A DNA stretch of 39,700 nucleotides from a bacterium UBP11_UBA4055 (GCA_002382735.1 DFZN01000019.1:1-39700); one strand, 5' to 3'. Positions 1 to 7,878 are shown, numbered from the stretch's first letter. Made by a program: numbers and translations. The notes: a model not told the origin generated them from the letters alone.

Positions 1-145
1 CAAAAGAAAAAGAAGCAAAAAAGAACTACAATCATTTTATCTTAACGCCCGAATCCCTCTTTTAGCCCGCCTCTCCGCTGGCCGTCTTTTTCGGGATTCC
101 CGCTCTTTTTTTAGCTCGTTACGGATGGATAAACCGGAATTGCAA
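1..145. other. Non-coding 3' flank of the caspase-FGE gene
   Basis: No gene is supported here. It is the stretch immediately downstream of the minus-strand caspase-FGE gene and runs to the window edge. It is locally GC-rich (about 45-125) and then becomes T-rich when read on the minus strand. It contains a short palindrome, CGGGATTCCCG, at 92-102, and a 7-bp inverted repeat (GAATCCC at 51-57 against GGGATTC at 93-99). Hairpins of this sort are known just downstream of variable regions in diversity-generating retroelements, but these arms are short and could be chance. A template repeat or reverse transcriptase, if present, would lie beyond position 1. Confidence 0.4.
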
Positions 146-2350
146 CTATGGGAGACGAACAACACGGAAGCCGTAGTTGCTGTAACTGAACTCGGGGGAG
201 TAGATGAACCGAAAAGCAACACGACAGAACTTGGCGTGGGGGCTCCAGCTGCCGCCGCGAAGAACGCGGTTAGAGCCCGAGCTTGGCCCTTTAGGATCAT
301 TTTGTGAACCGCTCGGATAATCGCCGTACCAGTCAGAACACCATTCCCAGACATTGCCGCTCATGTCATATAAGCCAAGCTCGTTCGGCTGTTTTGTGGC
401 AACTGGCTGAGTTTTACTTCCTGAATTTGAACCATACCATGCAACTCCGTCAATCGAATTGCTTCCGCTATACTCATATCCCCTGCTCTGATTGCCTCCT
501 CTCGCTGCATATTCCCATTCCGCTTCGGTCGGCAATCTGTAAGTAACACCTTCTTTTTGACTCAACTTCTTGCAGAATTCAACCGCATCATTCCAAGAAA
601 CTTGCTCAACAGGATTGTTGTCGCCTTTAAAGTTACTCGGATTATTGCCCATAACTGCCTTCCATTGCGCCTGCGTAACCTCAGTCTTTCCTATGTAAAA
701 ATCACTTACCGTTACATTACTGCCTTCTCTGTTAAAAGTACCGCCTTCAACAAATATCAATTCCATTCCTGTAGTATTTGATGTTATAACTTTTTTTATG
801 TAAAGTGCCTTATACCGCTTCCCAAGTGCCTGATCCTTCTGAATTTTCGCATAATCCACCCATTTTTTCTTGAAGCCTTCAAGATATTTGGCTTTGAGTT
901 CGTCGCTGAGTGATGATTCCTGCATTTCTTCCATGTCTTTTATGTCTTTCTCGAACTGAGGTTTCAGGCTTTCGAGTTCTGCCTGCTTCTGACCTTTGGT
1001 TTCCTTGATTTTCTGGTAAATTGGTTCAAGGAGTGGGAGAATTTTCTGTTTTACTTCGGGGTATTTGACGGCATTGACTTCGTTTCTGAGTTTTTCAAGC
1101 TTTTCGTGCTTTACGAAAATATCTTCGGTCTTATCGAGATCAGCTATGACGGAATTGTATTTTGACTTGAGCTCGTTATAGACTCTTTCTTTATCTCTCG
1201 CTTCTGCGGCCTTTCGTTCCTCTTCGGCTTTGGCTCTTTTTATCTCTTCTTCCTGAGCCATGGCTATTTTCCAGCTTGAAAGGTCGGTGTCGTCAACTTT
1301 GATCGTTTTATCCTGTATTACTTTGGGCTGATAGACCGGTAATTCTTCTTTAAGATATTCTTTGTTTTCTGTGAATTTTTTGATTTTCTCAAGTTCGGCT
1401 CCGGCGTTATATTCAAAGATAGGTTTTACGCCCTCTTTCTTTTGTTCTTGAACTACTTTTTCCGCATTATATCTGAACAACATGAACGGTTCATAGTTTA
1501 TTCCGCCTTCGGTCTGATAAACCGGATTCATTGAAGGCAGTCCCTGAGATTCTGTGTAATCGCTAAGCCTGTTGTCGGCGAACTGAACGAGGTCTTCTAT
1601 TGTTATTACTCCGTCTTTGGACATATCAATATCCATGGCTGAGTTGGGCGAATCATTCAGATATGTCATGTAGTAAGTGAACGCGCCTTTGCCCTTGTCC
1701 TTTCTTTCAAAAGACTGCTGGCCTTCGCTTGCGGCGTAAATGGTTTTTACGATCGTTTTATCTGATTTTTTGGACTGAGTAACTGGTATAGTTCCTATTG
1801 TTGAAGATACTTTGATGCCTTTTCCGGTGTTCAGTTTCGAGGCAATTGGTTTTCCTGAGCCTTTGCCTTCCTTTTTGATAAAATTCCGGCACGCGTCAAC
1901 GATCATGACTACTTCGGAAGGATTATTTTCCTTCAAGATCTGCTTTATCTCCTCGACAGAGATGCTTCCGTACTTTTCAGGATTATCTATGTTTCCGTCA
2001 GCTCCGAGAAGGTAGTTTTTGCCGTCTGATCCGCCTATGCCGTGACCGGAAAAGAAGAATACGACTTCGTCGCCTTTCTGTATTCCCCTTGCAAATGCGT
2101 TGACATTGGAGTAGAGGTCAGATGCGGTAATCATTTCGCCGTATCCTATGTCCTTCAGTGCCCAGATGTGATCGTCCTCGAAGCCACCTTGCTTCAAGAG
2201 TTCCTGCATAGCGTCAACATCACCGTGGCACGCTTCGAGTGAGGCGAAAGCTTTGTAGTTCTGTACTCCGACCAGCATCGCCGTGCGCTTTGCGAAAGAA
2301 GTACTAACTAATAAAGCTAATGTTAAGATAAAAATAAGTATGTTTTTCAT
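146..2350 (-). CDS. Secreted caspase-like protease with coiled coil and C-terminal FGE-fold (SUMF1) domain; probable DGR target
   Basis: This 734-residue protein begins with a Sec signal peptide (about residues 1-20, ending SFA). A peptidase C14/caspase domain follows (about 22-265), with the catalytic dyad visible as His103 in FFSGHG and Cys154 in IVDACRN. Residues about 360-520 are charged, helical and probably coiled coil. The FGE-sulfatase/SUMF1 domain occupies about 528-734 (GKTEVTQAQW, YRLPTEAEWEYAARGG, GNVWEWCSDWY, RVLRGGSW). The paired cysteines needed for formylglycine generation are not both present (only Cys709 near the site), so it is likely a binding fold, not an oxidase. The last 32 codons look like a DGR variable region, listed separately. 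The start is ATG with GGAG upstream. By analogy with DGR targets, the C-terminus would bind a variable ligand and the caspase would be the effector; the signal peptide implies action outside the cytoplasm. Domain calls are firm; the role is inferred. Confidence 0.9.
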   Translation of the reverse strand: MKNILIFILTLALLVSTSFAKRTAMLVGVQNYKAFASLEACHGDVDAMQELLKQGGFEDDHIWALKDIGYGEMITASDLYSNVNAFARGIQKGDEVVFFFSGHGIGGSDGKNYLLGADGNIDNPEKYGSISVEEIKQILKENNPSEVVMIVDACRNFIKKEGKGSGKPIASKLNTGKGIKVSSTIGTIPVTQSKKSDKTIVKTIYAASEGQQSFERKDKGKGAFTYYMTYLNDSPNSAMDIDMSKDGVITIEDLVQFADNRLSDYTESQGLPSMNPVYQTEGGINYEPFMLFRYNAEKVVQEQKKEGVKPIFEYNAGAELEKIKKFTENKEYLKEELPVYQPKVIQDKTIKVDDTDLSSWKIAMAQEEEIKRAKAEEERKAAEARDKERVYNELKSKYNSVIADLDKTEDIFVKHEKLEKLRNEVNAVKYPEVKQKILPLLEPIYQKIKETKGQKQAELESLKPQFEKDIKDMEEMQESSLSDELKAKYLEGFKKKWVDYAKIQKDQALGKRYKALYIKKVITSNTTGMELIFVEGGTFNREGSNVTVSDFYIGKTEVTQAQWKAVMGNNPSNFKGDNNPVEQVSWNDAVEFCKKLSQKEGVTYRLPTEAEWEYAARGGNQSRGYEYSGSNSIDGVAWYGSNSGSKTQPVATKQPNELGLYDMSGNVWEWCSDWYGDYPSGSQNDPKGPSSGSNRVLRGGSWSPHAKFCRVAFRFIYSPEFSYSNYGFRVVRLP
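155..285 (-). other. Putative DGR variable region (VR) at the 3' end of the caspase-FGE gene
   Basis: From Ser703 to Tyr726, the codons where FGE-type DGR targets usually carry template-encoded Asn read AGC, CCC, CAC, then TTC, TTT, then TTC, ATC, TAC, then TTC, TAC. Each differs from AAC or AAT only at the adenine positions. Intervening codons (TGT CGT GTT GCT, CGG, TCC CCC GAG) encode the conserved framework. The segment is GC-rich compared with the rest of the gene. It ends in 23 bases without adenine (172 to 150), as expected for the 3' boundary where mutagenic homing starts. The protein pattern RGGSW-x-x-x-A-K-x-C-R-V-A-x-R matches the usual VR layout of FGE/C-type-lectin DGR proteins. 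The template repeat and reverse transcriptase are not in the window, so activity is unproven. The 5' limit is approximate. Confidence 0.75.
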
Positions 2351-2452
2351 AAAATGCTCCAGTGTAATACTTTTTTATTCCGTAAATATTATTCCCCGCA
2401 TTGCGTCATATATCCCATGTTATCTGCTGTATTGTTTTTTCTTCTTAGATCA

Positions 2453-2468
2453 TACATGGGGGTAAAAT
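2453..2468 (+). repeat. Left 16-bp inverted repeat of the R-M island
   Basis: TACATGGGGGTAAAAT, about 100 bases upstream of the R-M start codon. It is identical to the reverse complement of 4950-4965. Two more outward bases match partially. A run of five G in an otherwise AT-rich gap makes chance identity unlikely. Confidence 0.85.
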
Positions 2469-2569
2469 AATAAAAAAAGTAGTTGAAAAAAAGATAAAAA
2501 TTTACTATGGAAACGATTATAAATAAAGTATATTCGAGTGAAAGTAAATTTTAACTTGAGGTATAAAAA

Positions 2570-4948
2570 ATGGCACATTCAAAAAACCCAAAAAATACAG
2601 AAGTAGATGCATACGCATATATAAGAAATGAGTTAGAAAAATTAGGATGGAATATTAAAAATCCAGCCAGAGTAATTGATGGAGAAGTTTATAAACAAAA
2701 TGAAGCTTTGTCGAATATAGAAATAAAAAAAATGATAAACAGAGATATGCCTGAAGCGATTGTAAAAATAAATGAAGAAGAGTTTTGGGTAATCGAAAGC
2801 AAAAGAGATAAAAAAGATATTAATAAAGCATTGGATGATGCAAAAAATCAATATGCAAAAAAAATAAATTTAAGTAAGAAAATTAAATGTGTAATAATAA
2901 CTGGAATAGCAGGAAATGATATAGATGGATATACGGTAATTAATCAATACCTAAAAAAAAGTACATGGCAAACGATTATTTTTAATGGCAAACCGAAAGA
3001 CACATTACTTTCAAGAGATCAAGTATCATATATATTGAACAATCAAACGCCAAATTGGTTAGAGCTTCCTGATTTTCCTGAAGAAAAATATTTGAGTTCG
3101 GCAGAAAAGATTAATGAAATATTACACGATGCCGGTATCAATAAAAATAAGAGGGCAAGATTCATAGCTGGATTGATCTTATCGTTATCTATATCCCAAG
3201 AAATAAACTTGAACATTCAAGATACGACAACTTTAGTAAAAAATATAAACACTCTAATTGAACAAAAGTTGAATGAAGTTAATAAACAGAATTTCTTCAA
3301 CTATATAAAACTCGAAGTACCGCCAAGTAGAGAAAATCATATCAAATATAGAACAGCTATAATTGATACACTGAAAGAATTGCAAACACTTGATATAAAA
3401 AACGCAATGTTATCTGGTACCGATATATTAGGAAAACTGTATGAGAAATTTTTGAAATATGGTAATGGGGCTAAGGAAATTGGGATAGTATTAACACCAA
3501 GACACATCACTGAATTTGCAGTTAATGTTTTAAACATAAAATATAATGATTATGTTCTTGATCCAACATGCGGAACTGGCGGTTTTCTTGTGTCTGCTTT
3601 TGATTATGTAAAAAAGACATCAACAGATAATCAAATAGAAATTTTTAAAAATTATAATCTTTTTGGAGTAGAGCAAGACGATGAAGTAGTTGCATTGGCT
3701 CTCGTAAACATGATATTCCGGGGTGATGGACGAAACAACATGAGTGAGGGCAATTGTTTTCAAAAGAATATTGCAAAAACTATTATTGATGATCATCAAA
3801 CCGGTAAATACGAAAAAAGAACTGATCATAAAAATTCAAAACCCATAATAACAAAAGTATTGATGAATCCTCCATTTGCGTTAAAAAAAGGCGATGAAAA
3901 AGAATATAAATTTATTGATTATGCACTGTCTCAGATGGAAGATGGAGGTATTTTATTTGCCATTTTACCAAGTCCGATAATGTTCAAGGGTAAACAAGTA
4001 AAACAATGGAGACAAGAATTACTAAAACACAATACATTAAAAGCAGTGGTGAAATTGCCAGAGGATTTATTTTACCCTGTTGGTGTTCATACTTCTTGCG
4101 TAATAATTCAAAAAGGAATAGCTCATAATTTTGCGAATAATGTCTATTGGGGTCAAATAATAGATGGATATATTAAAAAGAAGGGAGTAATGCTTAAAAG
4201 AGGTAGTGGTTATATTGATGTTGTTGCGTCAAGCTTAAGAGATTTTTTATTTGGTGTAAATATTGATAAGAAAAATATACCGAGAATATATGCAATAGAA
4301 CCAATACTAAACGATAGTGATTTGGAATGCGCTCCAGAATATTATTTGAAAGAAAGTGATCATGAAATATCTGAAATATCCCACCAAATGACACTATCTT
4401 ACATGCGTTTAGTAGAATTTCTCATAAATAATCCTCATTTTAGCAAGTTAAATTTAAATACTGAAAACGATATAGAAATTGATCGTACAAAAAAATTAGA
4501 CGATTTATTTACAATACAAAACGCAAAATCTAAAAACATTGAACAATATGGTGATGGCGAAATTCCATTTGTGACAAGTACATCAAACAATAATGGTGTT
4601 GAGAAATTTATAGATGAAGATGATGAAAAATTGATTTATGAAAAGCCTTGTATTACGCTTTCATCTTTTGGCTTTGCTGCTGTACAAATAACACCATTTG
4701 TGGCTCGTAGTCACGGAGCAGTCTTAGTTCTTATTCCAAAAATCGAAATGAGTATAAAGCAATTATTTTATTATACAGCACAAATCAACTTACATGGATG
4801 GAGATTTTCATACGGTAGATGGGTTACCCAAAAACGGTTATTAAAATTGGAAATCATAAACCCCATTAATCCAAATTTGCCTTCATTGTCAGTAGTAAAA
4901 TCAAAATTAGAAAAAAGCCTTAGACTTATAAAAAATAGCGGGCTATAA
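2570..4948 (+). CDS. Fused restriction-modification protein: nuclease-like N-terminus, N6-adenine methyltransferase, one specificity domain
   Basis: The 792-residue protein probably recognises, methylates and cuts DNA as one chain, as type IIG/type I-derived enzymes do. Residues about 15-150 resemble the HsdR N-terminal PD-(D/E)XK nuclease fold: acidic Glu62 or Asp59, then Glu76-Ser-Lys78 in VIESKRD. Residues about 270-600 are an HsdM-like N6 methyltransferase with SAM motif I DPTCGTGGFL (331-340) and catalytic NPPF (433-436). Residues about 640-790 look like a single HsdS target-recognition half (GDGEIPFVTS, then SYGRWVTQKRLLKLEI), so the site is probably asymmetric or bound as a dimer. ATG at 2570 follows GAGG by eight bases. 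It is the only plus-strand gene, is visibly more AT-rich than its neighbours, and is framed by inverted repeats, so recent acquisition is likely. Without a partner subunit it may also be a solitary methyltransferase if the nuclease is dead. Confidence 0.85.
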   Translation: MAHSKNPKNTEVDAYAYIRNELEKLGWNIKNPARVIDGEVYKQNEALSNIEIKKMINRDMPEAIVKINEEEFWVIESKRDKKDINKALDDAKNQYAKKINLSKKIKCVIITGIAGNDIDGYTVINQYLKKSTWQTIIFNGKPKDTLLSRDQVSYILNNQTPNWLELPDFPEEKYLSSAEKINEILHDAGINKNKRARFIAGLILSLSISQEINLNIQDTTTLVKNINTLIEQKLNEVNKQNFFNYIKLEVPPSRENHIKYRTAIIDTLKELQTLDIKNAMLSGTDILGKLYEKFLKYGNGAKEIGIVLTPRHITEFAVNVLNIKYNDYVLDPTCGTGGFLVSAFDYVKKTSTDNQIEIFKNYNLFGVEQDDEVVALALVNMIFRGDGRNNMSEGNCFQKNIAKTIIDDHQTGKYEKRTDHKNSKPIITKVLMNPPFALKKGDEKEYKFIDYALSQMEDGGILFAILPSPIMFKGKQVKQWRQELLKHNTLKAVVKLPEDLFYPVGVHTSCVIIQKGIAHNFANNVYWGQIIDGYIKKKGVMLKRGSGYIDVVASSLRDFLFGVNIDKKNIPRIYAIEPILNDSDLECAPEYYLKESDHEISEISHQMTLSYMRLVEFLINNPHFSKLNLNTENDIEIDRTKKLDDLFTIQNAKSKNIEQYGDGEIPFVTSTSNNNGVEKFIDEDDEKLIYEKPCITLSSFGFAAVQITPFVARSHGAVLVLIPKIEMSIKQLFYYTAQINLHGWRFSYGRWVTQKRLLKLEIINPINPNLPSLSVVKSKLEKSLRLIKNSGL

Positions 4949-4949
4949 A

Positions 4950-4965
4950 ATTTTACCCCCATGTA
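4950..4965 (-). repeat. Right 16-bp inverted repeat of the R-M island
   Basis: ATTTTACCCCCATGTA, the exact reverse complement of 2453-2468. It begins one base after the TAA of the R-M gene, so gene and repeat are packed as one unit. It lacks the hairpin plus T-run form of a terminator. Confidence 0.85.
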
Positions 4966-5046
4966 CGAAATGGAACAAGTCTTAAAAAACAATATTGACA
5001 CTTTACGCACGCGCTCTTTAATCTCAGCGATGAAAGAGGTTTGTTC

Positions 5047-5561
5047 TTCATCAAGGTTATTGCTGCCGCTATATTTATATCCTTTACTATATTTTCCACC
5101 TTTAGCAGCATATTCCCATTCCGCTTCTGTAGGTAATCTGTAACCGCTTGCCTTAAAATTGCATTGGATGCTTTTACCGCTCCCGCTATAACATTTTACA
5201 AGACCTTCTTTTTCACTAAGATAATTACAAAACTCGACAGCATCGTACCATTTTACATACTCTAATGGAAGATTATTCTCTTTAGAGCCTCTATGCTTAA
5301 CATTGCTCACTGCTTAATACTGCTCTCGTGTTACTTCCGTTTTTCCGATTCTGAATTTCAACATAATTCTGCCATTTTTTCTTAAATTCGTCAAGGTATT
5401 TGTCTTTATACATTAAAGGCATCCTTTCTGTCTAAAGCTTTGCTTTTGTTAGAGAGCATTTCAGTCTTTCTCTTTAAGAGCTCTTTATCCTGTTTAGAAA
5501 TAATATCAGAAAGCCTTTCCAGTTCAGATTTATCGAGCTTTAAAATAATTTTCTCCACTGA
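5047..5561 (-). pseudogene. Decayed paralogue of the caspase-FGE family, no caspase and no variable region left
   Basis: Three pieces in different frames align in order with the caspase-FGE protein at 146-2350. First is a charged helical segment (about 5561-5412: SELERLSDIISKQDKELLKR) ending in a stop. Second is KYLDEFKKKWQNYVEIQ (about 5400-5350), matching KYLEGFKKKWVDYAKIQ of the intact gene. Third is an FGE segment from RIGKTEVTREQY to YKYSGSNNLDE (about 5358-5047), with an in-frame TAA directly after EQY. The segment between the second and third pieces is deleted and the frame shifts. The FGE homology stops abruptly 54 bases before the outer repeat of the R-M island, so the second half of the domain, where a variable region would lie, is gone. 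The 5' end abuts the pyrC stop, so the caspase part is missing too. Confidence 0.85.
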
Positions 5562-5562
5562 C

Positions 5563-6888
5563 TTATGCCTTAAATATCTTCCCGTTGTTGATGGTATAGA
5601 GAACTTTGCCGTAATGAGTGTCGTCGTGGAAGCAGGTGTTGATCGAGAGGGAATTCAGCTTTCTTCTGTCCACTTTCCATTTTTTGTCTTTATCGAATAT
5701 GACCAGCTCGGCGGTTTTTCCTTTTTTGATCATATCGGCTTCGAGATTCAATATTTTTCTTGGGTTGACGGTTATCTTTTTCAAAAATTCCATCAGGCTA
5801 AGTTTTTTCTTCCTGACCAGGTATGTTATTCCGGCTGAGAACATGGTTTCCAGGCCGAGCACGCCGAAAGGAGCAAAATCGAACTCGACATTCTTCTTTT
5901 CCGACGGGTGAGGTGCGTGATCCGTAGCTATCGCGTCAATGGTTCCGTCCTTAAGAGCTTTATGTACAGCGTCAACATCCTCCTGCGTCCTGAGCGGCGG
6001 GTTCATCTTATAATCGGTCGAGAATGTTCTGACCATATCGTCGGTGAGGGAGAAGTGGTGCGGCGTTACTTCGCAGGTCACTTTCAGGCCTTCCTTTTTA
6101 GCTTTCCTTACAAGCTCAATACTCTCTTTTACGCTGACATGCTGAAAATGCACTGTGCCGTCCACATAACGGGCTATCTCAATATCTCTCGCTACATTGA
6201 TCGATTCCGCTATGGCCGGTATATATGACATTCCAAGCTCTGTTGACGACAGAGATTCGTTCATCACACCTTCGGCAAATGTGTGATCCTCGGGGTGAAC
6301 GAGAATGGGTGTTCCGAACATTTTCGCGTATTCAAGCGCGCCTTTCATGGTTTCGGACGACCGGATGCCGCTGCCGTCATCGGAGAAAGCGGGCGCGCCC
6401 GCTTCGACGAGCTCGGTCATCTCGACGATGGTCTTTCCCTCGCGCCTGATCGTCACTGCCGGTATCTGGTGAACATCGACCAGCAGACCTTTGACCCTGC
6501 TTTTGATGTCGTTGTAAACGAACTTGTTGTCAACGCAGGGTGTCGTGTTCGCCATAGCCGCGAGGGCCGTCACTCCGCCCGCCATGGCGGCGTTCGTTCC
6601 GGAAACGAAGTTTTCCGCCTGTTCGTAGCCGGGCTCCCTCAAATGAACATGCATATCGAAAAATCCGGGTGATACAAAGAGTCCCTTCGCATCGATCTCT
6701 TCGCAGCCTTTTTCAGCTTTGATATTCTTCGCGATTTTTTCGATCTTTCCGTTCGAGATCAGAATATCGGATTCGTATTCTTTTTCTGAAAAAGGGTCTA
6801 TCACCGTGCCGTTCTTTATCAGAACTTTTTTCGGGAGAGTTTTATATAAAGGCTCGCACAGGCTTATATTGTTGATCATTCTTTTCAT
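5563..6888 (-). CDS. pyrC: Dihydroorotase
   Basis: Class I dihydroorotase of 441 residues, closing carbamoyl-aspartate to dihydroorotate in cytoplasmic pyrimidine synthesis. Zinc-site motifs are visible: DMHVHLREPG (His80, His82, Arg84), FSDDG (about 169-172), VHPEDH (His198), FQHVS (His250) and TDHAPH (322-327). The ATG overlaps the pyrB stop as ATGA and has GGAGG six bases upstream, so translation is probably coupled to pyrB. The N-terminus has about 20 residues before the usual family start KVLIKNGTVIDP; the ribosome site supports keeping them. It is the last intact gene of this transcription run, with the broken FGE paralogue directly behind. Confidence 0.97.
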   Translation of the reverse strand: MKRMINNISLCEPLYKTLPKKVLIKNGTVIDPFSEKEYESDILISNGKIEKIAKNIKAEKGCEEIDAKGLFVSPGFFDMHVHLREPGYEQAENFVSGTNAAMAGGVTALAAMANTTPCVDNKFVYNDIKSRVKGLLVDVHQIPAVTIRREGKTIVEMTELVEAGAPAFSDDGSGIRSSETMKGALEYAKMFGTPILVHPEDHTFAEGVMNESLSSTELGMSYIPAIAESINVARDIEIARYVDGTVHFQHVSVKESIELVRKAKKEGLKVTCEVTPHHFSLTDDMVRTFSTDYKMNPPLRTQEDVDAVHKALKDGTIDAIATDHAPHPSEKKNVEFDFAPFGVLGLETMFSAGITYLVRKKKLSLMEFLKKITVNPRKILNLEADMIKKGKTAELVIFDKDKKWKVDRRKLNSLSINTCFHDDTHYGKVLYTINNGKIFKA

Positions 6889-7841
6889 TTCGCACCTCCG
6901 ATGTTCGCGCTTAAAAGATACAGGATCGCCATTCGAGAAGCGACTCCATTCAGTACTTGGTCCAATATGACCTGATGATCGCCGTCAGCCACATCGTCAT
7001 CTATCTCAACGCCCCTGTTCATCGGCCCCGGATGCAGTATAAGTATATCGTTCTTGGCTCTGGCAAGTTTTTCGTTCGTGATTCCCCAGTAATTATGGTA
7101 CTCTCTGAGGGAAGGGAAGGATGCGCCCACATGCCTTTCGAGCTGGATCCTTAAAATGTTCATGACATCCGAATTCCTGATCGCTTCATCAAGATCGTAA
7201 GTAACCTCGACTCCCATTTTCTCAATATCTTTCGGTATCAGAGTCGAAGGGCCGCAGACCTGGACTTTGGCTCCGTAAAGCTTAAGGGCATGAATGTTGG
7301 ACATGGCGACTCTTGAATGTACTATATCACCGACCAGTGTCACGCGCTTGCCTTTCAGGTTCGGCTTCTTTTGGACTATTGACATAAGGTCAAGTATGGC
7401 CTGAGTAGGATGTTCATGGGCTCCGTCTCCCGCGTTTATGATTATGGAGTTCAAATTATCCATCAGCATCTTGTGAGCACCCGGAGTACTGTGCCTCATA
7501 ACTACCATATCGATCTTCATCGCTTCGATATTCTTGGCTGTATCGATCAGTGTCTCCCCTTTCTTGAGAGATGAGGACGAGGCCGCGAAATTGACCACAT
7601 CCGCGGAAAGTCTTTTTTCCGCCATTTCGAATGATATTTTTGTCCTGGTCGAGTTCTCGAAGAACATGTTGACTACTGTCACTCCCTTGAGCGCGGCAAC
7701 TTTTTTGTTGGGCGTGTCTAACACCTGTTTGAAACTTTCTGAAGTCTGAAGGATCAGTTCAAGATCCTCCCTGCACATTCCCTTTATTCCCAAAAGGTGC
7801 TTCGTTTTCAGAAGCTTCGTTCCTTTTACCGTATCATCCAT
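6885..7841 (-). CDS. pyrB: Aspartate carbamoyltransferase catalytic subunit
   Basis: At 318 residues, this is a normal-length ATCase catalytic chain joining carbamoyl phosphate and aspartate. The carbamoyl-phosphate loop FFENSTRTKISFE is at 60-72 (Ser64-Thr-Arg-Thr67), the HPTQAILDL motif near 141-149, and HPGPMNRG near the C-terminus. Start ATG follows GAGGG. No pyrI regulatory gene is adjacent; pyrR lies upstream instead. It is separated from pyrR by about 60 bases that hold a terminator hairpin, so expression probably depends on read-through or on a promoter I cannot pin down. It overlaps pyrC by four bases. Confidence 0.97.
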   Translation of the reverse strand: MDDTVKGTKLLKTKHLLGIKGMCREDLELILQTSESFKQVLDTPNKKVAALKGVTVVNMFFENSTRTKISFEMAEKRLSADVVNFAASSSSLKKGETLIDTAKNIEAMKIDMVVMRHSTPGAHKMLMDNLNSIIINAGDGAHEHPTQAILDLMSIVQKKPNLKGKRVTLVGDIVHSRVAMSNIHALKLYGAKVQVCGPSTLIPKDIEKMGVEVTYDLDEAIRNSDVMNILRIQLERHVGASFPSLREYHNYWGITNEKLARAKNDILILHPGPMNRGVEIDDDVADGDHQVILDQVLNGVASRMAILYLLSANIGGAK

Positions 7842-7878
7842 TTTTCCCTCTTATTTAAAGATTTTTCCAAATTTATAC

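Larger units (their letters stand above)
2431..4993. mobile_element. Inverted-repeat-bounded island carrying one restriction-modification gene
   Basis: The 16-bp sequence TACATGGGGGTAAAAT lies at 2453-2468, and its exact reverse complement lies at 4950-4965, one base after the R-M stop codon. A second, outer block, ATTGTTTTTT at 2431-2440, is also matched in inverted orientation at 4984-4993, with 12 and 18 unmatched bases between the blocks. Inside is a single AT-rich gene on the strand opposite to all its neighbours. To the right is an FGE paralogue broken off in mid-domain. This fits a non-autonomous transposon-like unit or the remains of an IS whose transposase was replaced or lost. No transposase is present and I see no convincing direct target duplication, so outer boundaries are uncertain. 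Confidence 0.5.

Noticed and set aside
146..760. The FGE domain as a true formylglycine-generating enzyme
   Set aside because: The first catalytic cysteine is replaced (SPH in that place) and only Cys709 remains, so sulfatase activation is unlikely.
2453..4965. The 16-bp inverted repeats as transcription terminators
   Set aside because: The two copies are 2.5 kb apart, neither folds on itself into a strong stem, and no T-run follows in a consistent direction.
4771..5310. A 179-codon minus-strand reading frame with an FGE segment, as a real gene
   Set aside because: Only the first half matches the FGE fold; the rest runs through the inverted repeat and antisense to the R-M gene. The frame opens after a stop inside the FGE homology, so it is part of a pseudogene.
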